This document shows, in pieces, positions 19,236 through 27,944 of a DNA stretch of 64,000 nt. Under the pieces are notes generated by a model that was not told where the DNA came from, searched no databases, and worked only from the letters and a program-made list of their open reading frames with translations. The position numbers and the translations under genes are program-made. Source of the DNA: a candidate division WOR-3 bacterium (GTDB taxonomy: Bacteria; Hydrothermota; Hydrothermia; UBA1063); NCBI GenBank assembly GCA_039803545.1, contig JBDRYS010000001.1, positions 65,866 through 129,865 of the forward strand, given 5' to 3'. Within the stretch, counting starts at the first letter, position 1. Each line of letters starts with the position of its first letter.

Positions 19236-20001
19236 AAGAGTTTTCTGAAATTCCAAAGGCTTTTAGGGTATTCTCGTAGGTTATTCTTGCCAGTTCCTCA
19301 TAGTCAATTTTCTTGATGTCACTTATCTTCTTGAGTACGTGTCGTACGTAGGCAGGCTCATTTCGGCCTTTCTCTAAGGATGGCGTCAAATAAGGGGAAT
19401 CCGTTTCGATGAGGATTTTTTCCGGTGGGACTAACTTTGCAACCCTAATTAATGCATCGTTCTTGTATGTAATGGTCCCTGAGAAGGAGATGTAGTAATT
19501 TTCCCTTTGTAAAATGATTTCTGCTTCTTGGGGGCCACCGCTAAAGCAGTGGAAGATCACAGAGACTAAGCTAAAGTCTTCAATGATATCAAAAACCTCT
19601 TTGTATGCATTCCTGACGTGAAGTATAACGGGCTTTTTTAAGCCTTCAGCAAGTTGAAGGAATTGTGTGAATACTTCCTTTTGGACCTCCTGAGGAGAAT
19701 AATTTTTGTAAAAGTCGAGGCCGATTTCACCGATGGCAACTACCTTTGAGCTCGATTTTACAAGCCTTTCTATCTCTTTGAGGGTAGCAGGAGTGAACTT
19801 TTTTGCATCATGGGGGTGAAGTCCACAGGAAGCGTAAAGATTGTATTTTTCTGCTAATTCTACTGCTTTAATTGAAGAAGGTAAATCATAGCCCGGTATA
19901 AGGATCTTCTCAACACCAAAAGATTTTGCCCTTGATAATACCTCTTCTAAATCTTTCTTAAATTGCGGGTCGTTTAGGTGGCAGTGAGAGTCGAAAATTA
20001 T
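19234..20001 (-). CDS. tatD: TatD family metal-dependent hydrolase/DNase with a non-standard start codon
   Basis: TatD proteins are TIM-barrel metal nucleases of the amidohydrolase superfamily. All metal-site motifs are present: DSHCHLND at the N-terminus, GEIGLDFYK, ILHVRN, IFHCFSGG and ETDSPYLTP. The full frame from 20001 gives 255 residues, the usual family length. The first ATG/GTG/TTG in frame is GTG 19560, which would delete more than half of the protein and four of five motifs. Upstream of DSHCHL the frame offers only ATA (20007), ATA (20001) and ATT (19998) before a stop at 20017-20019. AAGGAGG (20018-20012) lies 4, 10 and 13 bases from them. ATA 20001 gives an N-terminus M-I-F-DSHCHL, normal for TatD. 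No frameshift is needed. The gene slightly overlaps or abuts the bactofilin stop. Confidence 0.88.
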   Translation of the reverse strand: MIFDSHCHLNDPQFKKDLEEVLSRAKSFGVEKILIPGYDLPSSIKAVELAEKYNLYASCGLHPHDAKKFTPATLKEIERLVKSSSKVVAIGEIGLDFYKNYSPQEVQKEVFTQFLQLAEGLKKPVILHVRNAYKEVFDIIEDFSLVSVIFHCFSGGPQEAEIILQRENYYISFSGTITYKNDALIRVAKLVPPEKILIETDSPYLTPSLEKGRNEPAYVRHVLKKISDIKKIDYEELARITYENTLKAFGISENS

Positions 20002-20003
20002 TG

Positions 20004-20369
20004 CTATTTTACCTCCTTAGGTGTACCTTTTTGCATCGAGCAAGTGCCCTCAAAAATTACTCCTTCTTCCACTACTAAGGTTTTACAGGTCAGTTCCCCT
20101 GTGAATCTGGCGGTAGATTCAAAGACCACTTTTTCTTCAATGTGGAGTTTTCCACGAATTGTCCCTCCTATTACTGCCGATTTTGCGGAAATTTCGTCAC
20201 CTTCAACAAGGCCTGCCTTTCCGACTATCAGTGTTCCCTGTACCTTTACGTTCCCTTTGAATTTTCCATCTATTCTGGCACTGCCAAGAACCGATATGTT
20301 ACCTGTAACTTCGGCCCCCTGGCCGATTATGGTGTCCATTTTTTCTTCTAAATTTTTTTCTGGTGCCAT
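20004..20369 (-). CDS. Bactofilin (polymer-forming cytoskeletal protein)
   Basis: Bactofilins form nucleotide-free filaments from a right-handed beta-helix and help localise envelope or wall enzymes. The 121-residue protein has the DUF583/bactofilin pattern: MDTIIGQGAEVTGNISVLGS, IDGKFKGNVKVQGTLIVG, GGTIRGKLHIEEKVVF and FTGELTCKTLVVEEGVIFEG, with regular short strands ending in glycine turns. AGGAGG lies just before the ATG. It sits between tatD and the PorU-like gene in a tight minus-strand unit. The last codons supply the Shine-Dalgarno site of tatD. Confidence 0.95.
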   Translation of the reverse strand: MAPEKNLEEKMDTIIGQGAEVTGNISVLGSARIDGKFKGNVKVQGTLIVGKAGLVEGDEISAKSAVIGGTIRGKLHIEEKVVFESTARFTGELTCKTLVVEEGVIFEGTCSMQKGTPKEVK

Positions 20370-20378
20370 TTTAACCTC

Positions 20379-23300
20379 CTATTTTCCAACGACAAAGGCT
20401 TTTATTATCTCTTGCTTTTGATCATCTTCTGCTTTTAAAGAGAGTTTAACAACGTAAAGGCCATTCGAAACTCTATCACCAAAAAGGTCCCTGAGGTTCC
20501 AGGTAACCTGGTTAAAACCTTCGGGGTATTCTGTTTCAACGCTTTGGTAGATTTTCCTTCCGGATATGGTATAGATTTCAACCTTTGCCCTCGCGTTTTT
20601 ATTGATTCTAAAGGTAAAGTAAACCCTATCTCCTTCGCTTACGGGATTGGGGAAGATGAGAAATTCATTGCATAGGTTGGCAGAACTTTTAAGTTCTAAG
20701 GTAAAACTTTTCTGGCTCATGTTATTTAAATTGTCGTAGGCAACAACTTTGAATTCTCTTTTACCAGGCTGTTCCGCGGAAAAGGGGTAATTGACTTCAC
20801 CTTTGGTGTAGGAATTCGGATAAAATTCAAAGTAGGGAGTTAAATCGATGAAATTATTGTCCATAAGAAGCATAACCCCTTTCTCCTCAGCGAAAACATT
20901 ATATAGGTTTATGCCGGAACTGTCTTCCAGGACAACTTTAAGGTTGAAAGAAAGGGGTGCTTCCGTGACTTTAGCTGCTTCTTTGCCATTAATGAATACC
21001 TCAATATCTGGTCCCGTACGGTCCTGGGTTGAAACATTTCCGAGGGCGGTGGTTAAATTAGGTATGTATTGAGCAGAGATCTCATTATCAATTTCCTTTT
21101 TAAGGATTGAGAAGCAAAAGCCCGTTCCAGTGTCGGCCGTTCCAGCGATGAAAAAGGAAATGGAGTCGTTTTCGCCTTTTGGGGAGAAGGGCGCCCGGTA
21201 AAGTACCTTGTTTTCACCTAAGTAACTAACAGAGACTGTAGGGTTTGGGGGGTTCGTGTAGGTTTCGATGTAAGGCTTATGGAACAGGAGGGCGTAATAT
21301 TCAGAGTTGTTTTGCAGGTTTGTCAACCCAATGGTATTTTTTCTCGCAATCCAGAGTGTATCAGGTGGAAACAGGTTTGTAACAGAATCAGGTAGTGGAA
21401 GATAGACAATGGTAGTGGGATCACCAAATAGGTGATAGTAGGTCAGTGATTGACTGCCGGCTTTTGCCCTGTTTACGATTTCCCCAAGAGGGTGGAGCTT
21501 TCGGTCGGAGAGGATGCTGTGGATATTGCGTCCGAAGAAGTAATTAATGGATACAAATTGACCTATGCTCGAACCGACAGTTCCTATGCTTTGATTGTAG
21601 ACGCTCATATACTCTGCAATCCCTAAGGGCGGATTTTCTCTGGTAAAGGCCCCTACCTTACAGGAGAGGAAAAGGCTGATAGGATTTTTATAATTGGAAT
21701 TGAGTAAAGGCAGATCCTGAAGGAGAAGCATTTGCTCATGGGTCAATTGAACAGGATTGCCGTGCCCGAAGAAGGTTGTCAAGAAGTTGCCCTCGTTGAA
21801 TTTTCTGATGAAGTCCTTCTTGGCCTCCTGCCCTCTTCTGTTTCTGTCAACACTGTTTCCAACCACACCATAAGAGGTTTCGTAAAGGAGTTTTACCTCT
21901 AAGAAAGGTGGTGTTATAGAGGTATCAGCTCTGATGCTGTTTGCAAGAGGGATATGGAACCCTATCTCGGTTGGGGTTCCACTTTCACCGTATTCATCGT
22001 CTGCTATGAAAAGGACTCTGGTGCGCCAGTTGTTAAAAACAGTGTTACTTTCGTATTTGTATAGTTTGTTTAAGAAAATTCCCAACTGTTCCTTTGTTCT
22101 GAAGGGAATCCTCCCAATAAAGAGTTCAGCAAAGCCATTTCCGTCAAAGTCTGCATAAAAATCGTCCCTTGCGCCCTTTTCTTCTTCGATATCCGTTGAG
22201 AGGAATGGCTCAAAGGCGGGGACTAAGTTGCCCCCGGCTCCGTTAATGTTTTTGTAGTCGTAGCAGGCGTCTCCAAAAAGTCCAACGTAAATAAGGTTGC
22301 CGTTTTCCTTTTCGTATTGGTATTTCAAAAAGTTTCTGATGGAAACGGGGTCATAAACCCCATATCCAAAGTCCCTCATTATGTCTTCGACGGTGCAGAT
22401 TTCGACCACTCCATAGGTTTTTTGCCATCTTCCGTCTACGTATTTTAGTAAGTTCTTTTCCCTGTAGTTTTTGTAAGATAGAAGGGAAGAAACAAAAGCC
22501 CTGGGCGTGATTATTATGTAGTCAATGTTGTTCCTTAAGTTGTACAAAGCTCCCGCCTTTGGTGAAAGTTCAATTTTCACTGGCTTTTTCATGGAAGAGG
22601 CAAAGTAGTAAATTTTACCCGGCATTAAGGTATCGGTAAAATATTGACCTTGCCCATCGGTATTAATTTTTAACTTTTTGGGTTGATAGGGATTTGTAAT
22701 ATCGAAGATAGCCAAAACCTTTTGCCCTACAAAGAGCCGTGCCACTGTTGTATCGGGGGCACCATAAAAAGCAACTTCATTGCTGAGGGCTGAGGTCTCT
22801 TTTTTGTAGTAGAGGGTAAAATAGTCAATGTAAACCCTGTCCTCGGTATTTGTTGAAGTAGTGGAAAGCTGGCATTTAAGGGTATTTGATGACCTTATGG
22901 TACTGACAATTCCGAAAAGCTCTCTCAATGCATAGTTTGAAGAGATATCCCCTAAAGTATCCTTGCCATTAAGGATGGCTTTAAATTGATGAATGGAACG
23001 CGTTGCACCGGCGTATTGGATTCTGAAAAAGCCAGAGTTTGAAGAAGGCGATGGAAGGTCAAAATTGTAACTGATTTCCGCTACTACGGACGAAGAAGGC
23101 CTAAAGATTTCTTCCCCAAGCCATAGCAGGCCTTTCCAGGCAATGTTTATTAGATCCCTTTCGTAGTGATAATAGGTGTAAAGCTCTCTAATTTCACGGT
23201 TAGAGACTGGATTTTTTTCTCTATAGGTTTCGCCTGGGATACCGAAGGCTAACCAGACGGAAATCGTATCGGTGTAGGGATTCTTGAAGTACTTTATCTT

Positions 23301-24245
23301 ACGCACAATCTCAATTAACGAGGGTTCATTGCCTGTTGAGTAATTTCTCAACCCTTTTGGACCGGGAGAGAAAAATCTCAACTCATCGCCGCTATTAAAT
23401 ATTCCGTCCCCATTTTTATCAAGAATTTCAAAGGGGATTTTTCTGAAATACTCGTTGGTATCATTGGGAGACGATGGCAGTGTATCCACCGCCCTTATGA
23501 AGAGCGACAGTTCCTGAATTGGAAAGGAATAGGAGAGGCCAGATTTGGCAAGGTCTTCATAGGACACTGAGTAAAAACCTTCCTCCACTATTTTAAACTG
23601 GAACCAGAGCACGCCTTCTTCAAAGGGGTTGCTTTTCTGTAATTTTGGCTTAGTGACAATTACTCCAGAATAGTTCAGGAAATTGGGCTCCAGGTAGGAA
23701 TCGTACCAACCCCTTGTCAGTGAAAAAGTTTGTTTTTTTTCGTTAATGGAAATTACTATTTCCGCTTCTTTAATGTACTGGAAAGTTTTAGCAGAGGGGT
23801 CGTAGGAGTAAGGCGTAAAAAAGATGAGTGCCGTTGGAACCCCATTGATAATCTCTGTTTCGCCCTGGTAAACTATGTTTTTTGAAGGTACTTTTTCACC
23901 CTGGTAGGTTGAAAATTCCAAACTCAGCCCATCATCTTTGAACTTTGGTACTGTAGGTAGAAGGAAATTGCTGTAGGTTTCAATACTAATTGGTCTTACG
24001 GTACAAGTGAATTTTGCCGTTGCATTTAGGGCCACTTTGACTTCATAGTATGGCAAAAAGGGAGCGTCGGGAGCGCTGGAGAGCAAAAGGTCACCTACAG
24101 GAAAAAGGTATCTAACTTCCTTTGAGTCAATGAAAGTGGCGAAAAAGTCGGGGCCTTTAAATCTTAATATTAGTTTGTCATCCAATTTTTTTTTGATCGT
24201 GAAGAGGTCCGAGAGGAAACTAAGAGTTAGGAGTAGAAGGATCAT
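20379..24245 (-). CDS. C25 (gingipain-family) cysteine protease, PorU-like, with C-terminal sorting-type domain
   Basis: A 1288-residue secreted protein. A signal peptide (about 1-15) is followed by a long beta-rich N-terminal region and the Peptidase_C25 domain (about 550-960) with the expected His-Cys pair: H828 in FFGHGNP and C862 in FLSCKVGAF. The C-terminus (about 1195-1288) is a FlgD-Ig/type A sorting-like domain: FPNPVSEGDRVYFTF, VEIYTISGRKIYQ, NGLYVVKLSL. This order resembles PorU, the sortase of the type IX secretion system, which trims cargo signals and attaches cargo to lipopolysaccharide; a secreted C25 protease is the alternative. No other T9SS component is in the window. The start overlaps the end of the Trm112-like gene. 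Confidence 0.85.
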   Translation of the reverse strand: MILLLLTLSFLSDLFTIKKKLDDKLILRFKGPDFFATFIDSKEVRYLFPVGDLLLSSAPDAPFLPYYEVKVALNATAKFTCTVRPISIETYSNFLLPTVPKFKDDGLSLEFSTYQGEKVPSKNIVYQGETEIINGVPTALIFFTPYSYDPSAKTFQYIKEAEIVISINEKKQTFSLTRGWYDSYLEPNFLNYSGVIVTKPKLQKSNPFEEGVLWFQFKIVEEGFYSVSYEDLAKSGLSYSFPIQELSLFIRAVDTLPSSPNDTNEYFRKIPFEILDKNGDGIFNSGDELRFFSPGPKGLRNYSTGNEPSLIEIVRKIKYFKNPYTDTISVWLAFGIPGETYREKNPVSNREIRELYTYYHYERDLINIAWKGLLWLGEEIFRPSSSVVAEISYNFDLPSPSSNSGFFRIQYAGATRSIHQFKAILNGKDTLGDISSNYALRELFGIVSTIRSSNTLKCQLSTTSTNTEDRVYIDYFTLYYKKETSALSNEVAFYGAPDTTVARLFVGQKVLAIFDITNPYQPKKLKINTDGQGQYFTDTLMPGKIYYFASSMKKPVKIELSPKAGALYNLRNNIDYIIITPRAFVSSLLSYKNYREKNLLKYVDGRWQKTYGVVEICTVEDIMRDFGYGVYDPVSIRNFLKYQYEKENGNLIYVGLFGDACYDYKNINGAGGNLVPAFEPFLSTDIEEEKGARDDFYADFDGNGFAELFIGRIPFRTKEQLGIFLNKLYKYESNTVFNNWRTRVLFIADDEYGESGTPTEIGFHIPLANSIRADTSITPPFLEVKLLYETSYGVVGNSVDRNRRGQEAKKDFIRKFNEGNFLTTFFGHGNPVQLTHEQMLLLQDLPLLNSNYKNPISLFLSCKVGAFTRENPPLGIAEYMSVYNQSIGTVGSSIGQFVSINYFFGRNIHSILSDRKLHPLGEIVNRAKAGSQSLTYYHLFGDPTTIVYLPLPDSVTNLFPPDTLWIARKNTIGLTNLQNNSEYYALLFHKPYIETYTNPPNPTVSVSYLGENKVLYRAPFSPKGENDSISFFIAGTADTGTGFCFSILKKEIDNEISAQYIPNLTTALGNVSTQDRTGPDIEVFINGKEAAKVTEAPLSFNLKVVLEDSSGINLYNVFAEEKGVMLLMDNNFIDLTPYFEFYPNSYTKGEVNYPFSAEQPGKREFKVVAYDNLNNMSQKSFTLELKSSANLCNEFLIFPNPVSEGDRVYFTFRINKNARAKVEIYTISGRKIYQSVETEYPEGFNQVTWNLRDLFGDRVSNGLYVVKLSLKAEDDQKQEIIKAFVVGK

Positions 24246-24411
24246 TTATAGGCTTTGCCTCCTCCACTATAAGCACGGGAATATCATCGATTACGGGGTA
24301 CTGCAACTTGCATCTTGGACAGATAAGCAGGTCTCGTTCCTTATCGTAAATCAAATCACCTTTACATTTTGGACAACAAATGAACTCAAGAAGTTTTTCC
24401 GGTATCGGCAT
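24220..24411 (-). CDS. Trm112-like zinc-ribbon protein
   Basis: A 63-residue protein of the bacterial Trm112p-like family (PF03966). It has two CxxC pairs (CCPKCKG and ICPRCKLQYPV) and ends in DIPVLIVEEA, matching the usual YPIxDGIPxLL pattern. In eukaryotes and archaea Trm112 activates methyltransferases; the bacterial role is mostly unproven. A TATAAT (24424-24419) ends 7 bases before the ATG, so the mRNA may be leaderless. Its last 26 bases overlap the PorU-like gene. Confidence 0.9.
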   Translation of the reverse strand: MPIPEKLLEFICCPKCKGDLIYDKERDLLICPRCKLQYPVIDDIPVLIVEEAKPINDPSTPNS

Positions 24412-24418
24412 GGGTAAA

Positions 24419-24424
24419 ATTATA
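24419..24424 (-). promoter_or_regulatory. -10 box before the Trm112-like gene, predicted leaderless
   Basis: TATAAT on the minus strand, 7 bases before the ATG at 24411. I could not find a good -35 box at 17 bp. The sequence from here to 24583 shows no gene. Confidence 0.45.
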
Positions 24425-24583
24425 AAGACAAAATGGTGTAAATTTCTCGCACATAATTACTATATTTCGCTTTCAAGGTTTTTTGGTGATTCTCTTCGGC
24501 CGAAGGAAAAAATTTGAGTATACTTAAGTGATTTTGACTATCTAAGTATTTACCCTGCTTATTTGCTCTGGACGGCAGACCTT

Positions 24584-24709
24584 TTACATTGTTGAAATGT
24601 TAAACAATTTGTAAAGTCCGCAGTATCTTGTGATGGCAGTGATAAGTAAAAGGAGTCCTATGATCAGGAGAATGATTTTCAAGGGTTTACTCATCTGTAC
24701 CTTGAGCAC
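24584..24709 (-). CDS. Small membrane protein, DUF2892/YgaP-tail-like
   Basis: A short frame of 36-41 residues (from ATG 24694 or GTG 24709) encodes one hydrophobic helix, KIILLIIGLLLLITAI, and a tail TRYCGLYKLFNIST. The tail resembles the C-terminal signature of DUF2892 proteins (GFCPLYxLLGIST), where the proline is usual and is missing here. The frame stays open upstream to 24754 with residues like NIVKTLLGTVLKV, so a longer product from an ATT codon is possible. No strong Shine-Dalgarno site is present. It lies alone in the 363-bp gap between divergent units. Confidence 0.45.
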   Translation of the reverse strand: MLKVQMSKPLKIILLIIGLLLLITAITRYCGLYKLFNISTM

Positions 24710-24740
24710 GGTGCCGAGAAGGGTTTTGACAATGTTTGCT

Positions 24741-24768
24741 TTTACTTTCGCAATTTATCATTTAAAAT
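24741..24768 (+). promoter_or_regulatory. Promoter of the amidase operon, predicted leaderless
   Basis: TAAAAT (24763-24768) ends 6 bases before the ATG at 24775. A weak -35-like TTTACT (24741-24746) lies 16 bp upstream. No Shine-Dalgarno sequence is present. Confidence 0.5.
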
Positions 24769-24774
24769 TAGCAC

Positions 24775-26868
24775 ATGCGCTCTCATAAACTAAGGGTGGT
24801 TATCGATCCTGGGCACGGTGGACAATCCGCCGGTGCGGTCGGACCATCTGGACTTTTGGAAAAGGATCTGAATTTAAAATTAGCCTTACTTTTAAAGGAC
24901 CGTTTAGAGTCTAAATTTCAAGTTTTTCTAACGCGGGAAGAAGATGTTGATATCCCATTAGAAGAAAGGGTAAAATTTGCGGAATCGAAAGATGCGGACA
25001 TTTTTGTTTCCATTCATTTTAATGCCGATGCATTAAAAAATCCCAATTTGAATCGCACGGAAATCTATTTCCCCTTTGAAGAAAGTGGACCTTCAAAGGA
25101 CCTCGGAGAAACGATATGTGAAGAGTTCAGAAATCGCTTTGATATACCGTGTATTGGACCTATTCCATCGAGGTACACGGTGTTGAGGGGAAAAACACCC
25201 GTAAAGGTTTTGATTGAATGCTCCTATATTACAAACCCTGAAGAAGAGCAGAGGTTGGTGGAAGAAAAGAGGCTGGAGGAAATTTCAGGGATAATTTCGG
25301 ATTCGCTTGTTAAGTTTGGTGAGCTTGGCTATTGCCGATATACAGGCTTTGAGGTGAGGGATGAAGCGATAACTTTTACTTTCAGCGAGGAAGTTTCCGT
25401 TGATAAAATCGAAGTACTGGTAGATGAGGAGGAGTTTCGATATTTTACAGTGAAGGGAAAGGAAGTTGCCCTCCTCAGGGAGTATCTCCTTGGCGGGAAA
25501 CACTTAATAGAAATCAAAGGGGAAACCTTATCAGGAAGAAGTTTACCTCACGTAATGGAAATTATTGAATTGGAACCGAAGGTCGAGTATTTCACTGCAT
25601 CGATATTCCCGTATGCGGGATATCAACTCCTAAAAATTAGGGCTTATGACAAGCATTTAAATCCCATTCCGGAAGGTGTTCGCTTAAGCGTTGAAAAAAT
25701 TGAGGCCAGTGTAAGAGCAGTAAGGAGGGGAATTTATAGGCCTGGTGAGCTGGAAACGATTGTGGAAGCGAAAAAGGAAATATCTGACAAAACTGGCTCT
25801 TTTTATATCCTTTTAAAAGGTGTTAAGGACGAGATTAAGCTTAATTTTTCCATCGGTAATCTGGATGGCAGGCTATCCGTGGAAAATGTGCCAAAGAGAA
25901 AGACCAATATCACAGGTTTTGTTTATGACGAGATTACCAGGGAGCCTTTGAAAGGTGTTCTCATTGAGGGTGAAGATTTTGTAACCTTTAGTGAGAAGTT
26001 TGGGATTTTTGAACTGGAGAGGAGCAAGGAAGAGGAAAAGGAGAAGGTTGTTTTTAAAAAGGATGGATATTACGACCTGGAGACGGAACTATCTTCAGAG
26101 ACCGTTGACAAAATTTACATGAAGCCCCTTTACAATGGTGTCCTTTTGAATAAAAGGATTCTCGTTGACATTGATAACAGGGATTTCTTAGAACCTTATT
26201 CTCTGAAAAGAAGCTGGAAAATTGCAGAAAATCTTGCTTTACTTATAAAACATGCAGGTGGTATCCCAGTGTTGACAAGGAGCTATCCCTGGCAGGAGAT
26301 CGACGATTATGTTAAAGTAAAAAGGGCGGTGAGAGAAGGTGTTGATGCTTCTCTCCAGATCAGCAACTCAAAATTACATGTAAAGGACGATTTTTACGTG
26401 TTTTACTACGAAAGGAGTGAGGATTCGAAAAAACTTGCAGAGGATGTCTCAAAGGTTAAACTCTTTAGGGATGACCCTAAAGGCTCGGTTTTGCCTTACG
26501 GTAACTATTTCATAATTCAACTGTCTGGTCCACGAATTGCCATTAATTCAAGGGGTGTTTTTGAAAAAGAGACTGAAGGGGAAGATAGCGCCTCTAAATT
26601 CATAGCACTTAAAATATTTGTAGGTTTGCTTGAATACCATGGCTTCTCGGGAATTTACCACCGAGAGTATGACGTCGATGCGGAATTGCTTTCCAAAGCT
26701 GAAATATATTCGGAAGATTTTCCCATTAGCATTGTTTCAAGGAATCGGGTTAGGCTTTTATTCTCAAGACCCGATTCAAAAATTGTCATTGCAGTGAAAA
26801 ATGGAAAAAGAGTTTTAATTAGTAAACCTTTGGAGGGGAAATGCATAACCTTGCCCGATGGAAATTGA
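24775..26868 (+). CDS. N-acetylmuramoyl-L-alanine amidase with a second, degenerate amidase domain
   Basis: Amidase_3 enzymes cleave the bond between muramic acid and the stem peptide. The 697-residue protein opens with an intact catalytic domain: zinc ligands H14 (DPGHGG), E29 and H81 (SIHFNAD), and catalytic E148 (LIECSYITNP). A beta-rich middle includes a carboxypeptidase-regulatory-like module (ITGFVYDEITREPLKGVLI, about 380-440). Residues about 460-660 follow the amidase fold again, but every catalytic position is replaced: DIDNRD for DPGHGG, QISNS for SIHxN, NSRGVF for VEGFxSN. It probably serves binding or regulation. No signal peptide is seen: a stop codon lies two codons before the ATG. 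hisC overlaps the 3' end by 28 bp. Confidence 0.88.
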   Translation: MRSHKLRVVIDPGHGGQSAGAVGPSGLLEKDLNLKLALLLKDRLESKFQVFLTREEDVDIPLEERVKFAESKDADIFVSIHFNADALKNPNLNRTEIYFPFEESGPSKDLGETICEEFRNRFDIPCIGPIPSRYTVLRGKTPVKVLIECSYITNPEEEQRLVEEKRLEEISGIISDSLVKFGELGYCRYTGFEVRDEAITFTFSEEVSVDKIEVLVDEEEFRYFTVKGKEVALLREYLLGGKHLIEIKGETLSGRSLPHVMEIIELEPKVEYFTASIFPYAGYQLLKIRAYDKHLNPIPEGVRLSVEKIEASVRAVRRGIYRPGELETIVEAKKEISDKTGSFYILLKGVKDEIKLNFSIGNLDGRLSVENVPKRKTNITGFVYDEITREPLKGVLIEGEDFVTFSEKFGIFELERSKEEEKEKVVFKKDGYYDLETELSSETVDKIYMKPLYNGVLLNKRILVDIDNRDFLEPYSLKRSWKIAENLALLIKHAGGIPVLTRSYPWQEIDDYVKVKRAVREGVDASLQISNSKLHVKDDFYVFYYERSEDSKKLAEDVSKVKLFRDDPKGSVLPYGNYFIIQLSGPRIAINSRGVFEKETEGEDSASKFIALKIFVGLLEYHGFSGIYHREYDVDAELLSKAEIYSEDFPISIVSRNRVRLLFSRPDSKIVIAVKNGKRVLISKPLEGKCITLPDGN

Positions 26869-27944
26869 GAAGTGTTAAGCCTTATGTCCCTGGCAAGCCG
26901 ATTGAGGAGCTTGCAAGGGAACTTGGAATTACAGGCGAGATAATTAAACTGGCTTCTAATGAGAATCCCCTTGGGCCTTCCCCGAAAGCTGTGGAAGCCA
27001 TCTCTAAAAAGCTCAGTGAACTTAACCTTTACCCCGATGATGCAGCTTACAATCTGGTTAAGAAGCTTTCCGGAATAAATGGCTTAACAATTGATGAAGT
27101 TATTCTTGGGAATGGTTCTGTGGAGATAATGCTGATGATAGGCCTTGCCTTTGTAAACCCAGGGGAGAGCATTATCACATCAGAAAAGTCCTTTATAATG
27201 TACAAAATAGTGGGGGAACTCATAGGTGCCAACGTGATTGAAACTCCCATGTCGGATGGAAAGATCGACCTTGAGGCGATTCTAAGGGCAATAAAAGAGG
27301 ATACTAAGGTGATTTTTATCGCAAACCCAAACAATCCAACAGGTACCTTTTGTGAGAAGAGTGAGGTTGAAGATTTCATGAGGCGGGTACCGGAGGATGT
27401 GATTGTGGTCTGGGACGAGGCTTACTATGAGTACATAAGGGGAGATAAGTTCAAGGAGACTATTGAGTATGTTAAGGATAGGAAGAATGTTATTGTTTTG
27501 AGGACTTTTTCAAAGATCTACGGGCTTGCAGGGCTCAGGGTGGGTTATGCCTTTGCGAAGAAGGAGATCATTGATGCATTAAGGAGAACTCGCTTGCCTT
27601 TTAATGTAAATAGCCTTTCTCAAGTAGCAGCTTATTATGCTCTTGATGATAAGGAGCATGTAGAAAAATCCTTAGAGGTTAACAGGAAGGGTCTTGAATA
27701 CCTTTACAGGGAGTTTAAAGCCCTTAATTTAAGATATTACGAATCTGCCTGTAATTTCATACTGGTGGATTTCGGGATGGACTCTGACATCCCTTACAAT
27801 TACCTTTTAAGGAAGGGAATTATAGTGAGGCCTGTGAAAAATTACGGTTTGCCTACCTCTCTGAGAATAACGGTGGGGACACAGGAACAAAATGAAAAAC
27901 TGATAAGGGCTATTAAAGAATTTCTTGGACATGGGGATAGCTGA
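26841..27944 (+). CDS. hisC: Histidinol-phosphate aminotransferase
   Basis: A class I/II PLP aminotransferase that converts imidazole acetol phosphate and glutamate to histidinol phosphate. The 367-residue protein has VKPYVPGKPIEEL, KLASNENPLGPSPKAV, IFIANPNNPTGTF, WDEAYYEY and the PLP lysine in RTFSKIYGLAGLRVGYAF. Length is usual. GGAGGGGAA stands directly before the ATG, inside the amidase gene. No other his gene is in the window, and some HisC homologues act on aromatic amino acids, so the substrate is inferred. Confidence 0.93.
   Translation: MHNLARWKLRSVKPYVPGKPIEELARELGITGEIIKLASNENPLGPSPKAVEAISKKLSELNLYPDDAAYNLVKKLSGINGLTIDEVILGNGSVEIMLMIGLAFVNPGESIITSEKSFIMYKIVGELIGANVIETPMSDGKIDLEAILRAIKEDTKVIFIANPNNPTGTFCEKSEVEDFMRRVPEDVIVVWDEAYYEYIRGDKFKETIEYVKDRKNVIVLRTFSKIYGLAGLRVGYAFAKKEIIDALRRTRLPFNVNSLSQVAAYYALDDKEHVEKSLEVNRKGLEYLYREFKALNLRYYESACNFILVDFGMDSDIPYNYLLRKGIIVRPVKNYGLPTSLRITVGTQEQNEKLIRAIKEFLGHGDS

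Noticed and set aside
19234-20010. Frameshift or pseudogene in tatD
   Set aside because: One uninterrupted frame contains all metal-binding motifs in order; only the start codon is unusual.
24480-24520. Short palindrome near 24497 (CTTCGGCCGAAG) as a terminator
   Set aside because: It has only six pairs and no T-tract, and no gene ends nearby.
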